A stretch of 18,808 nt of DNA from Chitinophagaceae bacterium (GCA_003167015.1 PMUF01000281.1:1-18808), one strand, 5' to 3'; counted from the stretch's first letter, positions 7,118-15,025 are shown. The notes: a model not told the origin generated them from the letters alone. Numbers and translations are program-made.

Positions 7118-8835
7118 TAATAAGGCAAGGCCTTCGTAATGCCGATCTTGAGCCCATATCCCTTTACGTTTTCATTGATGGGATAGTTGGTAATGTAGGT
7201 AGATAGCAGCTGATAACGGAATTCAGGCCCGATCTGCCAGCGCAGGGGGCCGGTCTGGTAGGAGAGGAAGGCTTCCAGCTCACCGCTGAGATTCCATCTT
7301 CTGTACGTCGCAGGCTGCTTGCTATAAGTGGAATAATCCGACGACAGCATATAAGAATCCGTATTCAGCAGGAAACTGGGTTGGATCGTAGCGGCTATAT
7401 TCAACTGTAACTGCTCGTTGCCGAGTATCCGCAGCTCAAAACCAATGGGGGCGGCCAACTGGTAAAAATTATTCGTGATGGTCTCTGTTGTCTTGCCGGG
7501 GTAGCTGCCGCTATTGACCATAGCAGTCAGCGAGTCGCTATAATAGCCGTAATACGACTCCAGCGGATTATTCGACTGTTGCGATTTGGAGACATAGGCC
7601 GGCATCTGATAGCGGCTAAAGCCAAACTGCAGGCCTCCCTTGATAGACAGGTTTCGGGTAACCCGGTACAGCACATTGGTTCCGAACTCGAACCCGAATC
7701 CCGGTGAAAGATTCACCCAGTTCTGAACACCTTCCGGATGGGACGATGGGATCGGCGCGCCTTCCGGAGTCTTCAGTGTTGGATAACTGCCACCGCTCAG
7801 CGACCGGTAATTCACCGTAGGCGTTAATGTAAATTGCAATAATATCCTGCTTTTCCCGGGGGTGGGGGGTAAAGTATATACAGCGTAATCGTGCAGCCAA
7901 TTGAGGCGTTGCCGGTCTGCATCCTCACCGATAGCAGCAGTCGAAGCCAGGGCGGACGATCCTCCTGCGGAATCCGGCAATGGCTCACCATCAACCGACC
8001 GGGCATTGCCGGTCTTTGTGTGGGCAAGATGGCTGTTGCCGCCGATCCTTTGCTGGGCTTTATAGCTCAGGCTTTCAAGTACGCTGCGAACAGCGGCATC
8101 GTCATTTCCGGCATCCCCGGCTGTTTCCTTATTGACAGCTACATCGGCTGGTTCTCTTAATCCATTGGCACTGTTGACGCCGGTCTCACTATTGCTGTGG
8201 CCGGTCGCTACGACATCCGCAGTCTTATGCGCTGCCGCATTTTCTGAAGAACCCTTTACCAGCCAGCTATCCAGCAGGCCCGGCTTTGCCGCGTCATCAT
8301 CCGCCTGTTTGCCCGCGGCCACATCTTCAGTTGTTCCAGTCCCCGTTGCCGCTATCAGTGCAGGAGCCTGCCCGGTCACAGGGGCGATATGGCTCAGCAG
8401 TTGGGCGATGTCAGGCTGACTGATCACAGGATTACTGATGGTAATGGAGAGGCCGGACGAACCCCCGGACGAACCGATTCGCCGGATGGAAGTACTGGCA
8501 CTATTATTGGGTCGTAACGTAGCGAAAGAGGAATGCGGAATGTCTTCGGATGAGCTTGTCCTGGCGGGGTCTGTGGCAGCAAGATCCGCGCCGGCCATAC
8601 CGCCGGCCTTATGGGCAACTGCAGCATGGGCCGAAGGCGCTATCAGTTCCTTGCCGGAAAAGTACAGGATGCCGGTTACCAATAAAGCCATGCTGCCAAT
8701 GAACCATTTCCGCTTAGTATGTAAAGAATTATGAACCCCCTTCCAAACATTTTCGGAAGGGTACATTTTGTATTGCTCTGTCTTTCCCCTGATCAGTTGC
8801 TCAAAATCATCACTATAGAAATTACTTTCCTTCAT
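7117..8835 (-). CDS. Dual-membrane-spanning anti-sigma / outer-membrane beta-barrel protein (Dma-like)
   Basis: A 572-residue protein with three regions. Residues 1-43 are cytoplasmic, acidic to basic, with the motif MYPSENVWKGVHNSLHTKRK typical of short anti-sigma N-termini in this group. Residues 44-60 form one inner-membrane helix. Residues 61-328 are rich in Ala, Ser, Gly and Asp without predicted fold. Residues 329-572 alternate hydrophobic and polar residues with many Tyr/Phe and end in ITKALPY with a C-terminal aromatic residue, as outer-membrane barrels do. One chain would thus reach from cytoplasm to outer membrane. This matches the dual membrane-spanning anti-sigma (Dma) class described in Bacteroides thetaiotaomicron. 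It lies 43 bp downstream of an ECF sigma gene, its expected partner. The signal the barrel senses is unknown. Confidence 0.8.
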   Translation of the reverse strand: MKESNFYSDDFEQLIRGKTEQYKMYPSENVWKGVHNSLHTKRKWFIGSMALLVTGILYFSGKELIAPSAHAAVAHKAGGMAGADLAATDPARTSSSEDIPHSSFATLRPNNSASTSIRRIGSSGGSSGLSITISNPVISQPDIAQLLSHIAPVTGQAPALIAATGTGTTEDVAAGKQADDDAAKPGLLDSWLVKGSSENAAAHKTADVVATGHSNSETGVNSANGLREPADVAVNKETAGDAGNDDAAVRSVLESLSYKAQQRIGGNSHLAHTKTGNARSVDGEPLPDSAGGSSALASTAAIGEDADRQRLNWLHDYAVYTLPPTPGKSRILLQFTLTPTVNYRSLSGGSYPTLKTPEGAPIPSSHPEGVQNWVNLSPGFGFEFGTNVLYRVTRNLSIKGGLQFGFSRYQMPAYVSKSQQSNNPLESYYGYYSDSLTAMVNSGSYPGKTTETITNNFYQLAAPIGFELRILGNEQLQLNIAATIQPSFLLNTDSYMLSSDYSTYSKQPATYRRWNLSGELEAFLSYQTGPLRWQIGPEFRYQLLSTYITNYPINENVKGYGLKIGITKALPY

Positions 8836-8878
8836 TTGTCAATCAGTTTTAGGGATGCTTTCATAGATATGGATTTAG

Positions 8879-9454
8879 CTAACGGACAGCAAACAACCAC
8901 TCTGATTTCTCTCTCGGCTTCGGCAGGATCTTCTTTTTGATCAATATATCTTCCAGCATCTGCTTGGCCCTGGTATATTGCGAACGGCTCGTGCTCTCTT
9001 CGATATCCAGCATGTCGGCTATTTCTTTGTGCGAATAGCCTTCTATCGCATATAGGTTGAGGACAGTGCGGTATCCGATCGGCAGGATCCGGATACATTC
9101 CACTATCTGCTTGGCCTGTACGATGGACGGTACGCTCTCTTCACGTACCTGGACGCCATGCGCATGCACGATATCCAGGCTTTCGTTGAATCGCTTGTTC
9201 TTCTTCAGGTTGTTGATACAGGTATGAACGATGATCCGCCTGATCCAACCCTCAAATGCACCCTTGTTCTGAAAGGTGTGCATCTGGGAAAATACCTTGA
9301 TAAACCCTTCCTGCAGCATATCTTCGGCATCCTCCCTGTTGTGGGCGAACCGGTAGCACACTGCCAGCATTTTCGGACTGTACCGGTTGTACAGCTCACG
9401 TTGGGCAGTGGCCACATTCTTCAAACAGCCTTGTAGTATGGCTTCTTCGGTCAT
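8879..9454 (-). CDS. ECF-type RNA polymerase sigma factor
   Basis: A 191-residue sigma-70 family protein of the extracytoplasmic-function kind. Region 2 is at about residues 15-85 (RELYNRYSPKMLAVCYRFAH, then REDAEDMLQEGFIKVF and GAFEGWIRRI). Region 4 is at about residues 115-170 with a helix-turn-helix, GYSHKEIADMLDIEESTSRS. Regions 1.1 and 3 are absent. It would redirect RNA polymerase to envelope-response promoters when released by its anti-sigma factor. The likely anti-sigma is the barrel protein encoded 43 bp downstream, in the same operon. The regulon cannot be inferred; T9SS control, as by SigP in Porphyromonas gingivalis, is only a possibility. A housekeeping-type promoter lies 35 bases upstream of the ATG. 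Confidence 0.93.
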   Translation of the reverse strand: MTEEAILQGCLKNVATAQRELYNRYSPKMLAVCYRFAHNREDAEDMLQEGFIKVFSQMHTFQNKGAFEGWIRRIIVHTCINNLKKNKRFNESLDIVHAHGVQVREESVPSIVQAKQIVECIRILPIGYRTVLNLYAIEGYSHKEIADMLDIEESTSRSQYTRAKQMLEDILIKKKILPKPREKSEWLFAVR

Positions 9455-9488
9455 ATTCTAACCGCAATTGGTTGCCCTGTAATTTAGA

Positions 9489-9519
9489 CAATTTTAACGA
9501 AGTAAAGCTGCGTGCCAAC
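9489..9519 (-). promoter_or_regulatory. Promoter of the sigma/anti-sigma operon
   Basis: On the minus strand GTTG (9519-9516), exactly 19 bases, then TAAAATTG (9496-9489). This matches TTTG-N19-TAnnTTTG at 3 of 4 and 5 of 6 defined positions with ideal spacing. The start would be near 9484, giving a leader of about 30 bases. It sits in the 75-bp gap after gpmI, so the operon need not depend on gpmI readthrough. Confidence 0.5.
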
Positions 9520-9529
9520 AAAAAAATGA

Positions 9530-11059
9530 CTACCTCGTAAGTATTTCCCCTGTCATCTCCGGGGGAACGGCTAACCCCATCATAGTCAGTATAGTAGGCG
9601 CCAAATCTCCCAGTTTGCCGGGCCGGATACCCCCTTTCCAGTGCTTGTCGATGATAAAGAAGGGTACCGGGTTCATCGTATGGGCGGTATTCGGGCTGCC
9701 ATCCCCATTGATCATAAAATCTGCATTTCCGTGATCAGCCGTTAAAAAGACGGTATAGCCGCTGTCCAGCGCTGCACCGACTACCCTTTCCACACACCGG
9801 TCGACGGTCTCGGCGGCTTTAATAGCGGCTTGCCAGATGCCGGTATGTCCGACCATATCCGTATTGGCGAAATTCAGGCAGATGAAATCCGCCGTTTGGT
9901 TGCGGATCTCGGGGACAATAGCGTCGGTCAATTCAACCGCGCTCATCTCGGGCTGCAGGTCATAGGTCGCTACCTTGGGCGAAGGAACCATGATCCGCTG
10001 TTCTCCTTCGAAAGGCGTTTCGCGGCCCCCGCTGAAGAAAAAGCTGACGTGAGGATATTTTTCTGTCTCTGCAATCCGGATTTGCCTGAGCCCGCTGCCG
10101 GCAACGATCTCACCCAGTGTATTCTTCAGGTCGTCATTTTCGAAGACAACGTTGACTCCCTTGAAACGCTGGTCATATTGCGTCATGGTCGTATAATGGA
10201 GGGACAGCCGGTGCATGCCTTGGTCAGGAATATCCTGCTGTGTCAGGACTTCGGTGATTTCCCGGCAACGGTCTGTACGGAAGTTGAAGCAAAGAGCATA
10301 GTCTCCGTCCCGGATGACGGCCAGGGGTTGCTGGTCCGATCCGACGATGACGGTAGGTTTAATGAACTCATCGGTAACGCCGGCTGCATACGATTGTTCT
10401 ACCGCTGCAAGGGCATCGGTCGCTGTCTGACCCTTTCCCCGGACCATGGCGTCGTAGGCCAGCCGGACACGCTCCCAGCGCTTGTCCCGGTCCATCGCAA
10501 AATACCGGCCGCTCACGGTGGCTATTTTACCCGTTGTTTTATTCAGGTGTTCCTGCAAATCGGTGATATAACCCAACCCGCTCTTCGGATCTGTATCCCT
10601 GCCATCCGTAAAAGCATGGATATATACTTCCTTTAACCCCTCTTTCACGCAGGTATCGACAATCGCCTTCAGATGACGGGTATGTGAATGCACGCCGCCG
10701 TCGCTGACCAGTCCCAGCAGATGCAAAGGCTTTCCGGCTGTCCGGGCTCCCCGGATCGCTGCCAGCAGCACTTCATTGCGGGAGAATGATTCGTCCCGGA
10801 TCGCTACATTGATCCGTTGCAGTTCCTGGTTGACGATCCGCCCGGCGCCGAGGTTCAGGTGACCAACCTCGGAATTGCCCATCTGGCCTTCCGGCAACCC
10901 TACTTCTTCACCATAGGTGACCAGTGTGGTATTAGGGTACTTTGCATACAGGGAGCTGACAAAGGGGACGTTGGCATGTTGGATGGCATCCGAAGACGCC
11001 TGTTTGCCGAGCCCCCAGCCATCCATGATGACAAGGATGACTCTCTTTTGATTTGACAT
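9530..11059 (-). CDS. gpmI: 2,3-bisphosphoglycerate-independent phosphoglycerate mutase
   Basis: A 509-residue enzyme of normal family length that interconverts 3- and 2-phosphoglycerate in glycolysis and gluconeogenesis using two metal ions, normally Mn. Seen features: metal ligand Asp13 in LVIMDGWG; the phosphoserine nucleophile Ser63 in GQMGNSEVGHLN; the phosphatase-domain insert with TDGRDTDPKSG, SGRYFAMDRDKRWER and FNFRTDR; and C-terminal metal-site motifs NFANTDMVGHTG, TADHGNADFM and AHTMNPVPFF. No truncation or lost residue is visible. It is transcribed from a well-placed promoter 32 bases upstream, divergently from the DUF4783-like gene. The sigma operon follows 75 bp downstream but appears to have its own promoter. 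Confidence 0.97.
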   Translation of the reverse strand: MSNQKRVILVIMDGWGLGKQASSDAIQHANVPFVSSLYAKYPNTTLVTYGEEVGLPEGQMGNSEVGHLNLGAGRIVNQELQRINVAIRDESFSRNEVLLAAIRGARTAGKPLHLLGLVSDGGVHSHTRHLKAIVDTCVKEGLKEVYIHAFTDGRDTDPKSGLGYITDLQEHLNKTTGKIATVSGRYFAMDRDKRWERVRLAYDAMVRGKGQTATDALAAVEQSYAAGVTDEFIKPTVIVGSDQQPLAVIRDGDYALCFNFRTDRCREITEVLTQQDIPDQGMHRLSLHYTTMTQYDQRFKGVNVVFENDDLKNTLGEIVAGSGLRQIRIAETEKYPHVSFFFSGGRETPFEGEQRIMVPSPKVATYDLQPEMSAVELTDAIVPEIRNQTADFICLNFANTDMVGHTGIWQAAIKAAETVDRCVERVVGAALDSGYTVFLTADHGNADFMINGDGSPNTAHTMNPVPFFIIDKHWKGGIRPGKLGDLAPTILTMMGLAVPPEMTGEILTR

Positions 11060-11090
11060 AAAGGATCGCTTTTAGTAATGTTTGGCGCTG

Positions 11091-11121
11091 CAAAGGTAGG
11101 TCATAAATGCCTTTGGCCAAG
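11091..11121 (-). promoter_or_regulatory. gpmI promoter
   Basis: On the minus strand CTTG (11121-11118), exactly 19 bases, then TACCTTTG (11098-11091), a full -7 match. Expected start near 11085, leader about 26 bases. A 7-bp inverted repeat (AAGAGGG at 11119-11125, complement at 11133-11139) overlaps the -33 element. Confidence 0.6.
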
Positions 11122-11173
11122 AGGGCTTCATCCCCTCTTTGTGGTATTTTAATGCACGGATAACAGTTTGGCA

Positions 11174-11181
11174 TAGATTTG
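11174..11181 (+). promoter_or_regulatory. -7 box for the DUF4783-like gene
   Basis: TAGATTTG fully matches TAnnTTTG and lies 31 bases before the ATG at 11213. The base group 19 bases upstream (AATG) is a poor -33 match, so the promoter may be weak or activated. Confidence 0.4.
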
Positions 11182-11212
11182 GGATTAGGCGAGGCGACTA
11201 ATATTCTATAAT

Positions 11213-11602
11213 ATGAAAAGCGTACTGGGGATGCTGATGTTGACCTTTGGACTTGTCCTGGTTTCTTTTCGCCCTTCGTATACTAATGACGATATTGCTT
11301 ACGCCATTCGATTGGGTAATGCCGGTGAATTAGGCCGGTACCTGGACAGCCGGGTGGATATAGCCCTTCCGCAAAAAAGCGATACCTACAGTAAGATACA
11401 GGCGGAAATGATCATCAGGGACTTCTTCTCCACCAATGGCGTACGCAACTTCCTTGTCAAAAAATGGGTGTCCAACGGCACATCGGAATACTGCATAGGG
11501 GTGCTCCAGACCCGTAACGGAGATTATCGCACTACTCTTTTCACCAAACTCAAAGGCGACAAACAACTGTTGCAGGAATTGAGGTTCCAGTTCGATCAAT
11601 AA
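11213..11602 (+). CDS. Exported DUF4783-like protein of unknown function
   Basis: A 129-residue protein with an N-terminal hydrophobic signal (about residues 3-19, MKSVLGMLMLTFGLVLVSFR) and a small alpha+beta body that looks like an NTF2-type fold, a helix-rich start followed by a beta sheet (GNAGELGRYLDSRVDI, then VRNFLVKKWVSNGTSEYCIG and FTKLKGDKQ). The length and pattern fit DUF4783 proteins of Bacteroidota, recognised from memory rather than by search. It is probably periplasmic. It is divergent from gpmI and 83 bp upstream of nadC, which seems to have its own -7 box. Function is unknown. Confidence 0.8.
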   Translation: MKSVLGMLMLTFGLVLVSFRPSYTNDDIAYAIRLGNAGELGRYLDSRVDIALPQKSDTYSKIQAEMIIRDFFSTNGVRNFLVKKWVSNGTSEYCIGVLQTRNGDYRTTLFTKLKGDKQLLQELRFQFDQ

Positions 11603-11605
11603 AGA

Positions 11606-11672
11606 TTTTCCCGCTTCGCCCGTCTCCGCCCGCCCGCTCTGCTCCTCTGCTCTTCGCTTCTTTCTTTTTTCC
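11606..11672 (+). other. A-free, pyrimidine-rich intergenic tract
   Basis: This 67-base stretch between the DUF4783-like gene and nadC contains no adenine and is dominated by C and T in short words such as CGCTTCGCC and GCTCCTCTGC. A similar 59-base A-free tract lies at 4519-4577 beside uvrC. No stable hairpin or reading frame explains it. Confidence 0.6.
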
Positions 11673-11673
11673 A

Positions 11674-11681
11674 TATTTTTG
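11674..11681 (+). promoter_or_regulatory. -7 promoter box of nadC
   Basis: TATTTTTG matches TAnnTTTG fully and is separated from the nadC ATG by four bases, the same arrangement seen before the lipoprotein-uvrC operon. The -33 position (TCTT) is poor. Use of this box would give a leaderless nadC message. Confidence 0.45.
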
Positions 11682-11685
11682 CCTC

Positions 11686-12540
11686 ATGTCTAAGTTTGAC
11701 GAGCAACTGCAACTCCTCGTGCTGAATGCGCTGCAGGAAGATATTGGTGACGGCGACCATACCACCCTGTCCTGTATCCCTCCGGATGCCCGGGGTAAGG
11801 CCGTTCTGCATATCAAGCAGAATGGCATCCTCGCCGGAATGGAAATTGCCGAAAGGATCCTGAAGATCAAGGAACCGACGGCTTCCTTCACTGCTTACAA
11901 ACAGGACGGCGACGTGATGCGCGACGGCGAAGAAGCTTTTGTCGCGGAGGCCACCGTCTATACCATCCTGCAATGCGAACGGCTTATCCTGAACTGCATG
12001 CAGCGGATGAGCGGCATTGCCACCCTTACCCGGCAATACGTCGACAAACTGCAAAAATACAAGACCCGCGTCCTGGACACCCGCAAGACAACGCCTAACT
12101 TCCGGCTGCTGGAAAAAGAGGCGGTCCGGATCGGCGGCGGCCTGAATCATCGCTTTGGCCTCTATGACATGATGCTGCTGAAGGATAATCACATCGACTA
12201 TGCCGGCAGCATTGAAGTAGCTATCGAAAAGGCCAGCGCCTACCGCCAGGCCCATAAACCCCAGTTGAAAATAGAAGTGGAGACCCGTTCCCTGGATGAA
12301 GTGCGCAGGGTATTGGCCATCGGCATGGTCGACCGCATTATGCTGGATAATTTTACCCCGCGCCAGTTGTCCGAAGCCCTTCATCTGATTGGTGAACGCT
12401 TCGAGACGGAAGCCAGTGGCGGCATTCATCTCGGCAATATCGAGGATTATGCCCGTACCGGAGTGGACTATGTCAGCGTCGGCGCGTTGATCCACCAGGC
12501 CCGGAGCCTGGACTTAAGCCTCAAGGCCGTCACCGTTTAA
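11686..12540 (+). CDS. nadC: Nicotinate-nucleotide pyrophosphorylase (quinolinate phosphoribosyltransferase)
   Basis: A 284-residue enzyme of normal length that converts quinolinate and PRPP to nicotinate mononucleotide, CO2 and pyrophosphate in de novo NAD synthesis. Motifs seen: LNCMQRMSGIATLT (about 102-115); the substrate-binding TRKTTPNFRLLEKEAVRIGG (132-151); HRFGLYDMMLLKDNHI (155-170) with the conserved lysine and histidine; EVETRS (197-202); MLDNFTP (219-225); and EASGGI (242-247) of the barrel phosphate site. No key residue is missing. The SUI1-like gene follows after 10 bp and is probably co-transcribed. nadA and nadB are not in the window. Confidence 0.96.
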   Translation: MSKFDEQLQLLVLNALQEDIGDGDHTTLSCIPPDARGKAVLHIKQNGILAGMEIAERILKIKEPTASFTAYKQDGDVMRDGEEAFVAEATVYTILQCERLILNCMQRMSGIATLTRQYVDKLQKYKTRVLDTRKTTPNFRLLEKEAVRIGGGLNHRFGLYDMMLLKDNHIDYAGSIEVAIEKASAYRQAHKPQLKIEVETRSLDEVRRVLAIGMVDRIMLDNFTPRQLSEALHLIGERFETEASGGIHLGNIEDYARTGVDYVSVGALIHQARSLDLSLKAVTV

Positions 12541-12550
12541 ATCATTTCGT

Positions 12551-12889
12551 ATGAGCAAAAAGAAGAGCAACAGCAGCGGCATCGTCTATTCCACCGATCC
12601 GGATTTTCGCTTGGAAGAGGACAGCATACCGGAAGAAACGCTTCTTCCCAAACAACAGCGATTGAAAGTTCGCCTGGACACCAAACATCGGTCAGGAAAG
12701 GCTGTCACCCTCGTGGAAGGATTTTCGGGCCCGGTCGATGACCTGGAAGACCTGGGCCGGAAATTAAAAACCCATTGTGGAACAGGGGGGTCGGTGAAGG
12801 ACGGGCAGATCATTATCCAGGGGGATCAACGGGACAAAATAACGCAATGGCTGTTAAAGAACGGCTATGCCTCCACCAAAAGGCTTTGA
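12551..12889 (+). CDS. SUI1/YciH-family translation initiation factor
   Basis: A 112-residue protein. Residues 1-35 are a polar, Lys/Ser/Glu-rich tail. Residues about 36-110 form the SUI1 (eIF1-like) domain with the family signature around DLGRKLKTHCGTGGSVKDG (about 72-90), followed by IIIQGDQRDKITQWLLKNGY. Bacterial members (YciH) bind the small ribosomal subunit and are thought to tune start-codon selection, perhaps under stress. It starts 10 bp after nadC, indicating an operon. It converges with the T9SS hydrolase remnant, whose stop lies 17 bp beyond, and no terminator is visible between them. Confidence 0.92.
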   Translation: MSKKKSNSSGIVYSTDPDFRLEEDSIPEETLLPKQQRLKVRLDTKHRSGKAVTLVEGFSGPVDDLEDLGRKLKTHCGTGGSVKDGQIIIQGDQRDKITQWLLKNGYASTKRL

Positions 12890-12906
12890 ACGCGGTTCCC
12901 TGACCC

Positions 12907-13275
12907 TTACTTACTGATAAATGGCCGGGCAATCCATACGGTAGTACCGATCACCTGGATAATATAGCTGCCCGTGGAAAGTTGCCCGATATCGATCGAT
13001 TGCGTCCAGAGTTCGTCCTGCTTCACAAAGGCCCAGTTTCTCAGCGTTCTCCCCTGCATGTCCAGCACCCTGACATTCAGATTGCCTGTTACATTATTTC
13101 TTAACCACAGGTTCAGCGATCCGACGGCAGGATTGGGGCTGATGAAAAAGCTGTCCCGGCTTTGCTGAAAGATAATTTCCCGGGTAGCGGAATAGCCAAT
13201 GGTCCCATCCCGGTATATCATCGCCAGCCGGTAATAATCTGCACCCGCGAGGGGATTCGGGTCGACCGCGTCGTC
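12907..13275 (-). pseudogene. Detached C-terminus of the downstream hydrolase: end of a repeat and T9SS type A sorting domain
   Basis: These 122 codons continue in the same frame directly after the TGA at 13276-13278. They start with DDAVDPNPLAGADYYRLAM, which completes the third beta-sandwich repeat of the upstream gene. They end with a typical T9SS type A sorting domain: SPNPAVGSLNLWL, VRVLDMQGRTLRNW, IDIGQLSTGSYIIQV and a basic end FISK. The last 80 residues align well with the end of the neighbouring intact hydrolase. No good start codon lies before the sorting domain except an internal ATG at 13221, so independent expression is doubtful. It is best read as the cut-off tail of one gene spanning 12907-14976. 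Confidence 0.85.
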
Positions 13276-14976
13276 TCAATAACTGGCCGCGCTACCAGTT
13301 GCAGCCGCCACGGTGTCTATATTGCCGAAAGTCTGTCCGTCCGTGGATCGCTGAACGAAGAAGTACTGGTCATTCAACTCGTAACTCGTCACCCAGTTCA
13401 ATCCTACTGCCGGCGGTCCGTCCAGGACCTGGGCTGTAAAAGAAGTAAGTGCCACCGTATCCGGGGAGGTATGGGCCGTATCGGTCGGTTGAACCGGCGG
13501 CATAGAGACGACCTTAATGATGACGGAATAGCTGACAGTGCCATCCAGGAACACTGCCTCCAGGCGGTAATAATCGGAATCCGGCAACGGACTGGAGTCA
13601 AGGGCATTATAGGTATTTCCGTTCGCAGCATTCGCTGCAGCCGCCACGGTATCGAAAGTGTTGAAAGTCTGCCCATCGGCTGATCGCTGCACCAGGAAGT
13701 ACCGGTCATTCGATTCGCGTACCGTCGCCCAGCTCAACACGACTTCGGACTGGCCGGAAGGCCATGTACCTGTAAAGGCGGACCATGCGACGGTATCAGG
13801 AGGTGTCTGAACCGGGGGGACGCTGTCGACGGGTACGGAAACGACCTCCTCGATGGGTGAATAGCTGACCTTGCCATCCATGAAAACGGCCGCAATACGG
13901 TAATAGTCGGAATCCGCCAGGGGTTTCGCGTCTATGGCGCTATCGGTGAATTCATTCCCCAGATAGGCCGTGGCAGGCAGCGTATCTAAAGTCGTAAAGG
14001 TACCTCCGTTCGCCGATCGCTGGACCAGGAAGTACGGCTCATTTGTCTCCAACGAAGGTGTCCAGCGTAACGTGGCAACGGACTGCCCGCCCGGCCATGT
14101 CGCCGTAAAGGAAGCCCATACGATGGTATCCGGCGGTGGGGCCGGATAAGTTGCCGGTTGCGGTACGTCCGTACTATCCCTCGTGTACAGCAACATCCAT
14201 TGATAAGCATTCAGCCCCTGATACAATTTGGTGGCCGGATTATAGGTTTCCGTCCAGGCATTATGGCCGGACGCATTATAAAGCGTATCAATGGCTTTGG
14301 GCTGAATGGCGGGGACAACGCTGTCGATCATTTTGATATCATTCACGGTGTAGCTGGACGGCACTGTAGGATCGTTGAGATTCGATGTAGAGTATACAGC
14401 CAGGTTGGCATTAGCTATAACAGTAGCCCCGGCCATCCCGGCGTACATCTGCCCGCCTGCTATCGGAAGGGCCGCGGCCAGCTGGTTGGCTGGTTGATAA
14501 TTGGAAATATAGGCCCAGATCGCGGAGCCGCCCATACTGAGGCCCGTCAGGTAGATCCGCCCGGTATCGACCCGGTAATGCGCCAGCGCATAGGTAATGA
14601 CATCGTATACGTCATTGTCATTTGGCCACGATTTAAATTGTGGCGAGATGACGATAAAGGAATAATCTTTGCCTTTGACATTAAAACTGTCGGGGAACTG
14701 CCTATCATTGATCACCATGGGCAACCCCTCTTTCAGGACTAGGGGAAGCTCCGCATCGCCATTGCCCAAAGTTCCCTCGCCTTGCAGGAATATCAATAGG
14801 GGATACGTGGTGGTATCCGTGGAATAACCCGCGGGTAAGTACTCGTAATAACCATTGCTGTTCGGACCCGTAGAAATATAACGTGGGGTCTGGACCTGGG
14901 ATAGACCAAGAACCGGCACGACAAGGCATGCCGACAAATGAATTAATCTACGAAGCAGTACGCAATATGTCTTCAT
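13276..14976 (-). CDS. Secreted alpha/beta hydrolase with three C-terminal repeats, interrupted by an in-frame TGA
   Basis: 566 residues from the preferred ATG at 14976. This start gives a signal peptide (about 1-26) aligning with the intact neighbour, whereas an ATG 36 bases upstream adds a less typical N-terminus. Residues about 28-265 are an esterase/phospholipase-like alpha/beta hydrolase: nucleophile Ser147 in GLSMGGSA, likely Asp202 in NDPTV and His238 in ASGHNAW. The oxyanion-hole motif reads QGEGT where the neighbour has HGSGE, so activity may be altered. Three beta-sandwich repeats of about 110 residues follow (about 282-380, 393-490 and 504 to the stop), each with YFLVQRS-like and DYYR motifs. 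The TGA at 13276-13278 removes the end of repeat 3 and the T9SS sorting domain. It starts 49 bp after its paralogue. Confidence 0.85.
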   Translation of the reverse strand: MKTYCVLLRRLIHLSACLVVPVLGLSQVQTPRYISTGPNSNGYYEYLPAGYSTDTTTYPLLIFLQGEGTLGNGDAELPLVLKEGLPMVINDRQFPDSFNVKGKDYSFIVISPQFKSWPNDNDVYDVITYALAHYRVDTGRIYLTGLSMGGSAIWAYISNYQPANQLAAALPIAGGQMYAGMAGATVIANANLAVYSTSNLNDPTVPSSYTVNDIKMIDSVVPAIQPKAIDTLYNASGHNAWTETYNPATKLYQGLNAYQWMLLYTRDSTDVPQPATYPAPPPDTIVWASFTATWPGGQSVATLRWTPSLETNEPYFLVQRSANGGTFTTLDTLPATAYLGNEFTDSAIDAKPLADSDYYRIAAVFMDGKVSYSPIEEVVSVPVDSVPPVQTPPDTVAWSAFTGTWPSGQSEVVLSWATVRESNDRYFLVQRSADGQTFNTFDTVAAAANAANGNTYNALDSSPLPDSDYYRLEAVFLDGTVSYSVIIKVVSMPPVQPTDTAHTSPDTVALTSFTAQVLDGPPAVGLNWVTSYELNDQYFFVQRSTDGQTFGNIDTVAAATGSAASY

Positions 14977-15025
14977 AAGTAATTGCCCAACCATTGCCAC
15001 TGCTAATCCCATGCCAGCCCGGCGA

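Noticed and set aside
9830..10636. 268-residue plus-strand reading frame
   Set aside because: It lies wholly antisense to gpmI, whose motifs are complete.
11596..12495. 299-residue minus-strand reading frame
   Set aside because: It is antisense to nadC, which is intact and well recognised.
13276..13278. TGA read as selenocysteine or as a recoded sense codon
   Set aside because: No selenocysteine-insertion-like hairpin is evident, the aligned residue in repeat 1 is Thr, and other genes here use TGA normally as a stop (for example the SUI1-like gene).
13094..13279. Short minus-strand reading frame spanning the hydrolase stop, which could suggest a frameshift
   Set aside because: The true continuation of the hydrolase is in its own frame (13278 minus 13221 is a multiple of three and the residues match the repeat), so the interruption is a stop codon and not a frameshift.
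14977..15012. Upstream ATG giving 12 extra residues to the interrupted hydrolase
   Set aside because: The start at 14976 gives a signal peptide aligning with the intact paralogue; the extra residues add a second hydrophobic stretch before the basic region.
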